Assembly (NCBI GenBank): GCA_942490885.1
Contig: CALNYT010000002.1
Span: 4,898,001 to 4,962,000 of the forward strand
Source of the DNA: Oceanirhabdus sp942490885
Lineage (GTDB): Bacteria; Bacillota; Clostridia; Clostridiales; Clostridiaceae
DNA length: 64,000 nucleotides
Reading direction: 5' to 3'
Part shown: positions 8,598 to 17,760 of the stretch, piece after piece
Numbering within the stretch: the stretch's first letter is position 1
Layout of the letters: the number at the start of each line of letters is the position of its first letter
Position numbers and translations under genes: made by a program
Notes under the pieces: model-generated
Told to the model about the DNA's origin: nothing
The model's input: only the letters and a program-made list of their open reading frames with translations
Database searches by the model: none

Positions 8598-9323
8598 CTA
8601 CTCATAGCTTAGCACTTTATCAAGAAATTTCTTCAGTTCTTCTGTTTTAGGATTGTTTAATATGTCCACACTTCCATGCTCAATTATTTTTTGACTATCA
8701 ATAAAGACTATATGATCTGCAATATGCTTAGCGAATCCAATCTCGTGTGTAACAATTATAAAATCCTTATTATTATCCTTAAGTTTTTTAATTGATTGAA
8801 GCACTTCATATGTTAAAGCTGGATCAAGTGCACTAGTTGGCTCATCTAAAAGGAGTATTTCAGGATTTATTGCCAAGGCTCTTACTATTGACGCCCGTTG
8901 TGCTTGTCCTCCACTAATCTGATGAGGATATTTATCTTTATGTTCAAGTAATCCATACTGTTTTAACAACCCTTCAATCAAATCCTTGTTATCTTTCTCT
9001 GGTATATCATGTACTTTTTCAAGTACTAAACTAATATTCTTAAATACACTTAAATGAGGAAATAAATTATTATCTTGAAATACATATCCTACTTTCTTTC
9101 TGTAACTATCTAAATCATCTTTAGATAAGTTGTGTTCATTAATCATAATATTTCCATCATCATACTCCTCAAGCCCCGCAAGTAATCTTAGAAATGTAGA
9201 CTTTCCACCACCACTTGGTCCAATAATAGCTACCACATTAACTTGACTTATCATTAAACTGATTTCATCTAGAACAATATTTTCAGCATACTTTTTTAAT
9301 ACTTTATTAACTCTTAATTCCAT
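8598..9323 (-). CDS. Polar amino acid ABC transporter, ATP-binding protein
   Basis: A 241-residue ATPase of the GlnQ/ArtP type. It has Walker A GPSGGGKST near residue 36, Q-loop FQDNNLFPH, signature ISGGQAQR, Walker B EILLLDEPTSALDP and a switch His in VTHEIGF. It powers the permease encoded immediately upstream, whose reading frame overlaps its start by 10 bp. Third gene of a three-gene operon transcribed from 10935 to 8598. Confidence 0.92.
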   Translation of the reverse strand: MELRVNKVLKKYAENIVLDEISLMISQVNVVAIIGPSGGGKSTFLRLLAGLEEYDDGNIMINEHNLSKDDLDSYRKKVGYVFQDNNLFPHLSVFKNISLVLEKVHDIPEKDNKDLIEGLLKQYGLLEHKDKYPHQISGGQAQRASIVRALAINPEILLLDEPTSALDPALTYEVLQSIKKLKDNNKDFIIVTHEIGFAKHIADHIVFIDSQKIIEHGSVDILNNPKTEELKKFLDKVLSYE

Positions 9324-10066
9324 ATTTGCACACCTCTATAATTAAGCCTTTTTTCAAGTAATCTAATAATAAACAATAAAGGAATTGTCATTATTAAATA
9401 TCCTGCTGCTAAAATTATATATCCTTCAGCATAAGCAAATGTTGAAGCTTGAGTAGTAGTAATCACATTAAAGAACTCATCAAATGCTATATATGATAGT
9501 AATGCACTACCTTTTATTAATAGTGCCAATTGTCCTGTTAAAGGTGGTAATATAGACATTATTACTTGTGGAAATATTATATATCTATATGTTTGATATT
9601 TGTTGAACCCAAACATCTTAGCAGCCTGCCATTGTCTAACATGAACAGATTCTATCGCTCCTCTATAAATATCTGCAATATATGCTCCTGTATATAATGA
9701 TAATGTAATGACCCCTATTATAAATTTATTATCAATATTAAATGCATATCCAATATAATAATATGCAGCTATGATAATAACTAATAAAGGAACTCCAAAT
9801 ATTATTGTTTTATGAAATTCAGCTATATACTTTAAAAATAGTATTTTAGAATTACTCATAATATATAGCACTAAACCTACTACTAGACTTAATAATAACG
9901 CCGATAAGCTTATCAATATCGTACTAGTCCAGCATTTAAGTATCAACTGTGAATAATCAATATAGGTGTGAAATTCAAATCTATTTCCAACTGCTTTGTA
10001 TAAGACAAACTTAAAAAAAGCTATATATACAGTAACTGCGATTCCAAAATGTAATATTTTTTTCAT
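9314..10066 (-). CDS. Polar amino acid ABC transporter, permease
   Basis: A 250-residue HisM/GlnP-type permease with five or so membrane segments. The EAA-like loop reads SVHVRQWQAAKMFGFNKYQTYR, the coupling site for the ATPase. It lies between the binding protein gene (14 bp away) and the ATPase gene (overlap). A single permease gene suggests a homodimeric transport channel. Confidence 0.9.
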   Translation of the reverse strand: MKKILHFGIAVTVYIAFFKFVLYKAVGNRFEFHTYIDYSQLILKCWTSTILISLSALLLSLVVGLVLYIMSNSKILFLKYIAEFHKTIIFGVPLLVIIIAAYYYIGYAFNIDNKFIIGVITLSLYTGAYIADIYRGAIESVHVRQWQAAKMFGFNKYQTYRYIIFPQVIMSILPPLTGQLALLIKGSALLSYIAFDEFFNVITTTQASTFAYAEGYIILAAGYLIMTIPLLFIIRLLEKRLNYRGVQIWN

Positions 10067-10080
10067 ACCAATGCCTCTTT

Positions 10081-10935
10081 CTAGAAGAAAAAGTCTATAC
10101 CATATTCCTCAAACTCTTTCATCTTATCTTTTAAATATTTTTCTCTTATTTCATCGTAGGTTCCATCTTCTTTAGCTTTATTTATAAATTCATTTAGCTT
10201 TTCCACTAATTCAGATTCACCTTTTCGAACTGCTACACCCCAACCTTTTGTATTTGGTAATGGGTCTAGAATAGTTCTCGTAGTATCTGTATAATTCTCA
10301 TGATGTCTTATTACTGATAGTGGATCATATATAAATACATCCGCTTTACCTTGTGCTACTTCAAGTACCGCACTTGCTTCTTCATTAACATTCTTAATGG
10401 TTGCATTAGGAGCATTTTCCTGTGCCCAAAGAGCACCTATTGTTCCTGTTTTTGAAGCAATCACCACATCAGAACTATTCAAATCATCTACTGATTGTAC
10501 TTTTGAATCTTTATAAACCAACATCATAAGTTGACTAGTTGTATATGGATTTGAAAAATCCACACGCTCTTCTCTTGCTGAAGTTATAGTCATGGATGAT
10601 ATAATCATGTCTATCTTACCAGTTTCTAATGATGTAATTAAGCTTGGATATGGTATATCAACTATTTTTATCTCTTTACCTGAAAATTCACCGAATGCTT
10701 TAGCAAGCATAACACTTGCACCCTCTGGATCACCTTTTTTATTCTTTGTTTCAAACGGAGGATACTTCAGCTCCATACCTACAACAATTGTTTCTTTATC
10801 AAGCGTACTTTTGGATTTATCAGAGTTCTTGTCCTTTCCACAACCAACTAAACTAGTCAAGGCTAGTGATACTACGCCCAAAATCACAACTAATTTCTTT
10901 AATTTAATGATTTTCTTATTCAACTTCTTATTCAT
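10081..10935 (-). CDS. Amino acid ABC transporter, substrate-binding lipoprotein
   Basis: A 284-residue lipoprotein. After a basic N-terminus the lipobox LTSLVGC places the modified Cys near residue 32, so it should be membrane-anchored outside the cell. The mature part matches solute-binding family 3: VVGMELKYPPFETKNKKGDPEG, IISSMTITSAREERVDFSNPY and VAQGKADVFIYDP. The start follows GAGGAGG with a 10-nt gap. It opens the operon and determines the substrate, probably a polar amino acid. The product ends oddly in Phe-Phe-Phe. Confidence 0.9.
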   Translation of the reverse strand: MNKKLNKKIIKLKKLVVILGVVSLALTSLVGCGKDKNSDKSKSTLDKETIVVGMELKYPPFETKNKKGDPEGASVMLAKAFGEFSGKEIKIVDIPYPSLITSLETGKIDMIISSMTITSAREERVDFSNPYTTSQLMMLVYKDSKVQSVDDLNSSDVVIASKTGTIGALWAQENAPNATIKNVNEEASAVLEVAQGKADVFIYDPLSVIRHHENYTDTTRTILDPLPNTKGWGVAVRKGESELVEKLNEFINKAKEDGTYDEIREKYLKDKMKEFEEYGIDFFF

Positions 10936-11007
10936 TTTTCAACTTTCCTCCTCGCTTTTATTAATTTTAACTTATTTTCTCTCATCTTTTTTACATGTAA
11001 TTCTTAT

Positions 11008-11037
11008 ATAGTAATCACTATTCATTACTTAGCACAA
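11008..11037 (-). promoter_or_regulatory. Possible promoter of the amino acid ABC operon
   Basis: TTGTGC (11032-11037), 18-bp spacer, TACTAT (11008-11013) on the minus strand, about 70 bp upstream of the binding-protein start. The -35 match is weak. Confidence 0.4.
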
Positions 11038-11139
11038 ATTTACTGTCCTTCTTAAATACATATTTAAACTTTTATAATATTATGATTATAAATTTAACAA
11101 CCTTTGTATCTAAGTTACTTGGTCATCTTCTTAATTTTA

Positions 11140-11191
11140 AGGGACAGTTCTCAAGTTTTTATTAGTAAATAAAAACTTGAGAACTGTCCCT
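11140..11191. repeat. Dispersed palindromic repeat, full copy 1
   Basis: Perfect 24-bp stem (11140-11163 with 11168-11191) and a 4-nt loop; outer arms AGGGACAGTTCTCAAG/CTTGAGAACTGTCCCT. It lies upstream of the amino acid ABC operon and downstream of the MutS2-like gene. Confidence 0.9.
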
Positions 11192-11209
11192 ATTCCCTAT
11201 CCCTGTTTT

Positions 11210-11247
11210 AAAAGCCAGTACCTATTACATCAAAGGCACTGGCTTTT
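11210..11247 (-). terminator. Terminator of the MutS2-like gene
   Basis: Stem AAAAGCCAGT/ACTGGCTTTT (11210-11219 with 11238-11247), 18-nt loop, next to the stop codon at 11250. Confidence 0.7.
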
Positions 11248-11249
11248 TA

Positions 11250-13169
11250 TTACTCATTTAATTTCATATTATTTTTAATATCTTTCTGTATTTTTTTAAT
11301 TGCTTTCTTTGATCCTCTCTTTATATCACGTTCCAATTTCCTCTCTTTATATTCTTTAAATAATATATCAAAATCATATCCTTCTGGATAAAGCTCTTCT
11401 CTCTTAATATTAAGCTCAACTCTTCTAATGTTGACATCCCTATATTCTTTCCCAACAAGAACCACTATATTATTTAATGTATCCCTTTCACTATAAACTA
11501 TAGCCTTCTGTCCACTTTCAAGCATTATAACTTGATCACCAACTCTATATTCATATTCTATAGATTCTTTTTTTGAAACCCTCCTAGAAACCTCGTCGTT
11601 TCTCAATTTACTTCTCTTTACTAAGGTGTATTCATAATTTTTATCTTCTATATAACCCTTTGCTCTTTTTAGTACTGATTCTTTTACCCCTACCTTTTTT
11701 GAAATCCACAATGCATTGCTTTCTCCGCCTTCACCAATAACCATTTTATATAGTGGTTCTAAAGTATCTGGATTAAATTTCATATGTGCATTTTGAAACT
11801 CTGAATGTTCATAAGCGTAACGTTTAATATCTGCATAATGTGTAGTTGCAACTGTTATTGCCCCATAATGATATAATTCTTCAAGTATAGCAATAGCTAA
11901 TCCTGTACCTTCATTTGGTTCTGTTCCTGTACCTATTTCATCAAATAGAATTAAGGATGAATTATTTGCTTGATTAAGTATATCCGAAATATTTTTCATA
12001 TGAGAGGAGAAAGTACTTAAAGCATTTTTTATACTCTGATTATCTCCAATATCTACAAATATATTATCAAAAACAGATAGTTCTGTACCAGCATTTGCTC
12101 TAACATGAACTCCTGATTGCATTGCTAATGTTAGTAAACCAATAGTCTTCAATGCCACAGTCTTCCCACCTGCATTAGGTCCTGTTATTATAAGACTTCT
12201 ATATTCATGCCCCACCTCAAAGTTTAAGGGTACAGTATTGCCTTCTAATAAAGGATGTATTCCATTAACTATTTTTATATATCCTCTAGTATTAATTATT
12301 GGTTCAATTCCATCAATTCTTTGGCTATATTTTGCTTTTGCAGAAATCATATCATACTCAGCAATCAACTCAATATTAATCTTTATTTCTTTAAGTTCCT
12401 CATATATTAACCCCGTAAGATAAGCTAATATTTGATATTCTTCTGCCTTCTCAGCATATTTTAACGTACTAAGTTCACTATTTAACTTATTTATCGATGA
12501 TGGTTCAATGAATACAGTAGTTCCTTTAGATGAACTATCAATTATGTTCCCTTCAACCTTATTCTTGTAGTTAGCTTTAATAGGAATAACATACCTACCA
12601 TTTCTCATACTAACAAAAAATTCTTGTATATACTGCGAATAATGGGACGATGATAACATCTTATTTAGCTTCTCTTTGATTTTTCCTTCAGTAGCATCAA
12701 TATTTTTTCTTACTTTTGCTAGTTCTTTGCTTGCAGATGAATCTACTTTATTATTCTTAATTACTCTATTAATCTCTTCTTCTATATGCCTTAATTCATT
12801 CATAGAATATGCATATTCACTAAGTATTGGTGCATATGATTCTTGTTGCACCATAAACTTCTTTATTTTCCTGCATCCCCTTAAAAAATCCCCTATATGA
12901 GTAGCTTCATCAGCTTCTAGGAATCCACCTTTTTCAACCTTCTCAACTAACTCTCTAATATCATAAATTCCTTCTAAGGGAATATGCTTAGAATCATCTA
13001 GTATTTTTCTTGCCTCACTAGTCTCGCTTAATTTTTTCTCTATAACAGTTATATTACTTGAAGGAACCATTTTATCAATTAATTGCTTTCCTAAGCCGCT
13101 AACACAGTATCCTTTTATTATTTCCTTAAAATCCTTATATCCTAATGTATTCAATGTATTTGTATTCAA
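11250..13169 (-). CDS. MutS2/RqcU-like ATPase lacking the Smr domain
   Basis: The 639-residue protein has the MutS core and clamp (residues 1-290) and a MutS-type ATPase: Walker A GPNAGGKT (330-337), Walker B LILFDEIGTGTEP (406-418) and VATTHYADIK. A coiled region and a small KOW/SH3-like segment (about 545-590) follow, then a basic tail. Bacterial MutS2 is usually near 780 residues with a C-terminal Smr nuclease domain; that is absent, as is the mismatch-recognition domain of MutS1. MutS2 relatives split stalled or collided ribosomes or act on recombination intermediates. The start is TTG 13169 behind AAGGAG. A structured leader and terminator lie upstream. Confidence 0.85.
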   Translation of the reverse strand: MNTNTLNTLGYKDFKEIIKGYCVSGLGKQLIDKMVPSSNITVIEKKLSETSEARKILDDSKHIPLEGIYDIRELVEKVEKGGFLEADEATHIGDFLRGCRKIKKFMVQQESYAPILSEYAYSMNELRHIEEEINRVIKNNKVDSSASKELAKVRKNIDATEGKIKEKLNKMLSSSHYSQYIQEFFVSMRNGRYVIPIKANYKNKVEGNIIDSSSKGTTVFIEPSSINKLNSELSTLKYAEKAEEYQILAYLTGLIYEELKEIKINIELIAEYDMISAKAKYSQRIDGIEPIINTRGYIKIVNGIHPLLEGNTVPLNFEVGHEYRSLIITGPNAGGKTVALKTIGLLTLAMQSGVHVRANAGTELSVFDNIFVDIGDNQSIKNALSTFSSHMKNISDILNQANNSSLILFDEIGTGTEPNEGTGLAIAILEELYHYGAITVATTHYADIKRYAYEHSEFQNAHMKFNPDTLEPLYKMVIGEGGESNALWISKKVGVKESVLKRAKGYIEDKNYEYTLVKRSKLRNDEVSRRVSKKESIEYEYRVGDQVIMLESGQKAIVYSERDTLNNIVVLVGKEYRDVNIRRVELNIKREELYPEGYDFDILFKEYKERKLERDIKRGSKKAIKKIQKDIKNNMKLNE

Positions 13170-13300
13170 TGTTATTTCTCCTTTATAAGTAAATTTTATT
13201 AAACCATTAAATTACGAGTAGGCATCATATTTCCCACTCTAAATTTTCCCATAAAGTACTGTCCTAAGATTAGAATTGTTAATACATCTATTTGTGTAAA

Positions 13301-13328
13301 TAAAAAAAGCCACAGACATGTCTGCGAC
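13301..13328 (-). terminator. Terminator in the leader of the MutS2-like gene
   Basis: Palindromic stem GTCGCAGACA/TGTCTGTGGC (13309-13328, two wobble pairs) followed by T7 on the minus strand. It lies 130 bp before the TTG start, so it ends either a separate small RNA or an attenuated leader. Confidence 0.75.
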
Positions 13329-13350
13329 TTGAAGAATTACCTCTTTCAAT

Positions 13351-13560
13351 TATTTCTATAAACCTATGTATACATTTTAAATAGAACATACGTATATAGA
13401 AATATTCATAAAGATTGAAATCATACCATTACTTCAATCTTTGTACCTTGAGATATCTTGAGTAGACATATACTTTATAGATAGTGTTAAATAAATCCTC
13501 AACTAACAAAGGTATGATATACCCCTTTAAAAGATTTATTTAAATATTTTTTTAACTATC
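13351..13560 (-). promoter_or_regulatory. Structured leader RNA upstream of the MutS2-like gene
   Basis: Three nested or successive stems are visible. Stem A pairs 13480-13485 with 13555-13560 (6 bp) and 13488-13497 with 13533-13542 (10 bp). Stem B pairs 13410-13419 with 13433-13442 (10 bp perfect). Stem C pairs 13351-13360 with 13395-13404 (10 bp perfect). The loop of B (13420-13427) is complementary over 8 nt to 13511-13518 inside A, allowing a pseudoknot or an alternative fold. The outer A stem covers the stop codon of a 7-codon ORF. This is a candidate attenuator; no known riboswitch class was recognised. Confidence 0.55.
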
Positions 13561-13579
13561 TAACCAGCAATATGCTCAT
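13556..13579 (-). CDS. Possible 7-residue leader peptide
   Basis: ATG at 13579 follows GAGAGG (13586-13591) at 6-nt spacing and opens a frame for MSILLVR and a TAG stop. It lies about 70 nt after a predicted transcription start. Its stop codon falls in the outer strand of a long stem, as in translation-sensing attenuators. Its size means it could be chance. Confidence 0.35.
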   Translation of the reverse strand: MSILLVR

Positions 13580-13656
13580 AAAATACCTCTCTAATATAAT
13601 TAGGTTATTTTGAAGTTAACCTTAATCGTAATTTTCATATTCTAATCTTATATGTA

Positions 13657-13685
13657 ATAATATAGTAATTTAATTTTATTGTCAA
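13657..13685 (-). promoter_or_regulatory. Promoter of the leader RNA / MutS2-like gene
   Basis: -35 TTGACA (13680-13685, consensus), 17-bp spacer, -10 TATTAT (13657-13662). Transcription would begin near 13650 and run through the leader ORF and stems toward the MutS2-like gene. Confidence 0.75.
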
Positions 13686-13814
13686 GCTCAGGGATTTACG
13701 ACGATCAGCTCTAAAGATTAAAATTAAAGTTAAAAGTTTTGCCATAATTTTTACTTTTTATCACGCCCATAGTACAATTTATATATCATAGATAACGTAT
13801 TTGTGTACGTTTAT

Positions 13815-14228
13815 TTAAGTTGATAATATCTTCAATATCAACTTAGCCTCAAGAACAGAATGAAAATACAGTGTTTTTTCAATATTTCCATCTTTATCTT
13901 TGTATTCTTTCTTTAAGCAATGCTCACAATGTTTCTCTTTAAATTTATATAATTCCGTTCCATCAATAGCTATAACCCAATATTTATTTAATAATCTATA
14001 ATGCTCAAAGCTACGCTTTTTAAACATCTCTTTGAGCATATAATCTCTAATATATTCTAATTCTTCATTATCTAACTTTTTTAGAAAATTATTTTTAGTG
14101 TAATAATGAGGTATTTCTTCCAAATTTTCATATTCAAGAATATTTTTAACATTGTAAAAAAGGATTTTTAATACACTTGTCGAATGTTTATTAATGTAAG
14201 GATTTCCATAAAAAACTATTATATGAAA
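13815..14228 (-). pseudogene. Transposase remnant (DDE type)
   Basis: An open frame of about 137 codons reads without a proper start from 14228 down to a stop at 13815. It contains YWVIAIDGTELYKF, then CEHCLKKEYKDKDG and YFHSVLEAKLIL, which resembles the first catalytic-Asp region and the following Cys-rich segment of DDE transposases. Usual enzymes are around 400 residues; both the N-terminal part and the remaining catalytic region are missing. Its upstream end abuts the gene of the unknown secreted protein at 14240. No terminal inverted repeats were found. Confidence 0.6.
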
Positions 14229-14239
14229 GGAGTACTAAT

Positions 14240-15190
14240 ATGAGACTTAAAAGAACCATATCAATCATGTTAATTTTAGTAATGGCAGTATCAACACAAG
14301 TATTTGCAGAAACAATAAAGGTTATTGAAAAACCACGTGAACTTGAATATCACTATGTAGTAAGGAATGTAACCAATATCAATAAAAACAAATCTTATAT
14401 TTTAAAGGATGCTAAAGAACTAGGCAGCGTACTGCCCAATTCAACAAAAAGAATAACTACCACAACGACTCACACTGTTTCATCTACAGTAACTACTGAA
14501 GAAGCTGCGAAATTCAGTAACAATAGTGAACAATTTATTAAAGATTTAAAAATAGAGGTAAATGGGAAACACGGTACCTCTAGAACAGAAAAATATGAAA
14601 CTACTGAAACAGTAGATGAGACGTTTACATTTGATCCTGATGAAAAGGCAAAAGGAAATAATGTGTGCGTAATATATTCTGGATATATATTAGTAGACGC
14701 TGAAGTACTAATGGATAAGTATGAAGTTAAAGTAGAGTACCATTACAAGAATAATTGGGACAAATGGAGACATCATCGTAAAAAAAGATATGAAACTAAG
14801 AAAAAAATTGGAACAGTTACAGCCATGGTTCAAGTGCCAGTAATGTTACGTACTTCAGAATATTATAAAGTAGGTGGTCATACTAAAAGTACAAAATTAC
14901 CACCAACAACTATTAATCTCAACAGTAAACATGTTAAAATTCTAGACTCAAAAGAACTAACAAATAACGATCCTGCACCGTTAAATCTTGAACATCTATA
15001 CTATGATGTACTAGAAGGATGTATGCCACAAAAAATGGCACTTAGAATTTTAGCAGATAAGGAATCAGAAATTCGTAATAGCAACTATAGTGAGCATTAT
15101 AAACGAACATCTCTTATGCATATATTTCAAGTTAGAAGAAAAGTTAGTATGGGCCCCGATGGTCGAGACCGATTTGATGAAATGCGTTAA
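14240..15190 (+). CDS. Secreted protein of unknown function, Thr-rich
   Basis: The 316-residue product has a clear signal peptide (basic start, hydrophobic 7-20, cleavage likely after VFA at 21-23), so it is exported. Residues 70-125 are rich in Thr, Ser and Glu with alternating polar pattern (ITTTTTHTVSSTVTTEE, TETVDETFTF), suggesting long beta strands. A His/Lys/Arg-rich stretch lies near residues 172-190. The start ATG 14240 follows GAAAGGAG. It is bounded by a transposase remnant and a terminator. I recognise no family; the strand pattern is loosely like beta-pore proteins, but no motif supports that. Confidence 0.7.
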   Translation: MRLKRTISIMLILVMAVSTQVFAETIKVIEKPRELEYHYVVRNVTNINKNKSYILKDAKELGSVLPNSTKRITTTTTHTVSSTVTTEEAAKFSNNSEQFIKDLKIEVNGKHGTSRTEKYETTETVDETFTFDPDEKAKGNNVCVIYSGYILVDAEVLMDKYEVKVEYHYKNNWDKWRHHRKKRYETKKKIGTVTAMVQVPVMLRTSEYYKVGGHTKSTKLPPTTINLNSKHVKILDSKELTNNDPAPLNLEHLYYDVLEGCMPQKMALRILADKESEIRNSNYSEHYKRTSLMHIFQVRRKVSMGPDGRDRFDEMR

Positions 15191-15227
15191 TAAAATATAT
15201 TAAACTCTTTTTGTAAACAGGTTTAAG

Positions 15228-15275
15228 AATAACCTTCTTGATGATAATTAAAATAAGTCGAGGAGGTTATTTTAT
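15228..15275 (+). terminator. Terminator of the secreted protein gene
   Basis: A 14-bp stem with three wobble pairs (15228-15241 with 15258-15271), followed by TTTATT. Confidence 0.65.
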
Positions 15276-15350
15276 TGACAATTTTAATAAGAACTTAACA
15301 AAACATTAATCAATCAAAACAAAATCAATTCGGTGTATGATACGAGTACT

Positions 15351-15488
15351 ATGAAATTGTTGTTTAAGGACGTTTTAGAGAAATTACTTAACTCAGAATT
15401 AAAAGATCAATTAAGTATAATTTATGGCGAAAAACTAGGAAAAGAGCCCTGTAAAAAAGTATACCAGTTAAAATCCGCTTACATATAA
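15351..15488 (+). pseudogene. Short orphan reading frame, probably a gene fragment
   Basis: A 45-codon frame starts MKLLFKDVLEKLL and ends VYQLKSAYI. Its composition looks coding-like (amphipathic, charged), but there is no ribosome binding site. I do not recognise it. The surrounding 480-bp gap also holds two terminators and a half repeat. Confidence 0.3.
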
Positions 15489-15535
15489 TTCCCATTATAT
15501 ATATTTTTTCTTTTTCTTTATTAATATTTCTTATA

Positions 15536-15573
15536 AAAAGGTTTGAGTTAATACCATCAAGTATTAACTCAAA
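15536..15573 (-). terminator. Terminator of the ABC-F gene
   Basis: Perfect 13-bp stem (15542-15554 with 15561-15573), 6-nt loop, then CCTTTTTAT on the minus strand, about 100 bp after the ABC-F stop. Confidence 0.75.
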
Positions 15574-15628
15574 TCATGAAAATTGCACCATATCAAATTA
15601 TATATACAACTGTGATTAAAACTATAAA

Positions 15629-15645
15629 TATTGAGAACTGTCCCT
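15629..15645. repeat. Dispersed palindromic repeat, right arm only
   Basis: ATTGAGAACTGTCCCT without a partner arm nearby, just downstream of the ABC-F stop codon. Confidence 0.75.
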
Positions 15646-15672
15646 ATTTATTTTTTGATCCTCACTATTAAC

Positions 15673-17599
15673 CTAACTATTAATTTGTTCTGCTATATCA
15701 TTTAGGTACTCCCATCTCTCCATCTTTTCTTCCAATAAGCCTTCTGTTTCTTCTTTTTCCTTAATAAGTTCATTTATTTTTACATAATTACTTATTTCTT
15801 TCTTTAATTGATTCTCAATCTCTGAAAGCTTTGTCTCTAAATCCTCAATCACTTTATCAATTTGTTCATATTCTCGTTTTTCATTAAATGAGAATTTAAC
15901 CGTCTTATTTCTTATTTGATTATTTTGAATACAATCTTGATTTTCTTCTGGACTACTAATATTTATATTTTTTTTCGTACTACTAGCTTTTTGTTTATCT
16001 ATGTTTTTAGATTGTCTGATTATCTCAAGATATTCAGAATAATTCCCATTGTATCTTTCAATATTTCCTTCACCTTCATATGCAAAGATATTATTGCATA
16101 TTCTGTCCAAGAAGTATCTATCATGGGATACAGTTATAACTGGCCCATTAAATTCTTCAATAAATTCCTCAAGAATTGATAATGTTGTAGTATCCAAGTC
16201 ATTTGTAGGCTCATCCAATAGTAACACATTAGGGGCTTCCATTAGAACTTTTAGTAGATGAAGACGTCTTTTTTCCCCTCCTGATAATTTTCCAATGAAG
16301 TTATATTGTATATCTGGTTGGAACAAAAATCTTTCTAACATCTTTGAAGCAGATATTTTTTCACCATTAGCAAGAGGAAGGAATTCTGCAATTTCTTTAA
16401 CGAAATCAATAACCCTCATGTTATCATCCATATGGAAAGTTTCTTGACTGAACATTCCAATCTTCACAGTGTCACCAATAGAAATAGTGCCTTGATCTAC
16501 TTCAATCTCTCTATTGATTATCTTCATAAGAGTTGATTTACCTATTCCATTTTCTCCAACAATACCTATTCGGTCATCTTTTAAAATTCTATAACTGAAA
16601 TCTTTAATAAGTAATTTATCATCGAAACTCTTGTTTATATTTTCCATTTCTATGATTTTCTTGCCTAATCTTGAACTCATAGAAGAAAACTCAAGCTTAT
16701 CTTCCCTAAGATCAACCATATCTTCCTTAAGTTTGTCAAACCTATCTATTCTAGCTTTTTGTTTTGTTGATCTCGCCTTCGCACCTCTTCTTATCCATGC
16801 TAGTTCTCTTCTAAAACGATTCTCATTTTTACGTTGAGCCGATATTTCAAGTTCCTCTCGCTCTGCTTTCTTTTCTAAGAAGATACTATAATTACCGTCA
16901 TATGAATACAGGTTACCCTTATCAATCTCAATTATCCTATTTGTCACTCTATCTAAGAAATATCTATCGTGGGTAATCATCAATACAGCACCTTTTCTTC
17001 TGTTAAGATACTCTTCCATCCACGCAATTATTTCACTATCCATATGATTTGTAGGCTCGTCTAATATCAACAACTCACATGGTGTTATTAATGCTGTTGC
17101 TAATGCAATTCGTTTTCTTTGTCCACCTGATAATTCTCCTACCTTCTGGTTAAAATCATTAATATCTAACCTTGTTAGTATACTTTTTGCCTCCGCTTCC
17201 ATATCCCATAAATTAAGACTATTTATATCATCCTGTAGCTTAATCATTTTATTCTTTTCTTCTGTACTAAGATCTGTTTTATTCAATAACCCTTCATATT
17301 GTCTTAATACCTGCATTTCTCTTGAATTACCTCTAAATACCTGTTCAATAACTGTAGCATTCATATCAAAATCAGGATTCTGAGATAGAAATTCAATAAT
17401 TATATTATTTTTTTTAGTTATAGTTCCTTTATCGGCATATTCTGTTCCAGCAATAATTTTCAATAATGTTGATTTACCAGTTCCATTAATACCAATAATC
17501 CCGATCTTTTCTCCTTCATTAATTCCTAATGAGATATCTTCCAACAATATTTTTTCGCTATAAGCTCTTACTTATGTTCTCTAAAGTAATTAAGTTCAT
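15673..17599 (-). CDS. ABC-F family ATPase (Uup-like), frameshifted near its start
   Basis: The product has two ABC cassettes (Walker A GINGTGKST and GENGIGKST; signatures LSGGQRKR and LSGGEKRR; Walker B LLILDEPTNH and VLLLDEPTND), an Arg/Lys-rich interdomain linker, and a coiled-coil C-terminus as in Uup. ABC-F proteins act on ribosomes or, for Uup, on branched DNA; there is no membrane domain. The natural start is ATG 17599 behind AGAGAGGG and reads MNLITLENISKSL, then TAG. Dropping one T at the AGCTTATAG site restores SYSEKILLEDIS and the long frame (intact from about 17557). It is either a real frameshift or a sequence error. Confidence 0.85.
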
Positions 17600-17760
17600 G
17601 TAATCCCTCTCTTTTTATATTTATACTCCATCTATTATTGTCTAAAATCTATTATATCAGCTTAAAGAAAATAAACTAGAGTAATATTAAGTGGCTCATT
17701 CCTAAAAAAACACTTGCTATCAATATTAATCCAAATCATTTATTATGAACGCTTGCCAAT

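Noticed and set aside
17545..17599. Programmed frameshift in the ABC-F gene, as in prfB
   Set aside because: The site TTA TAG C has no good slippery codon for a +1 shift and lacks a ribosome binding-like stimulator, so mutation or sequence error is simpler.
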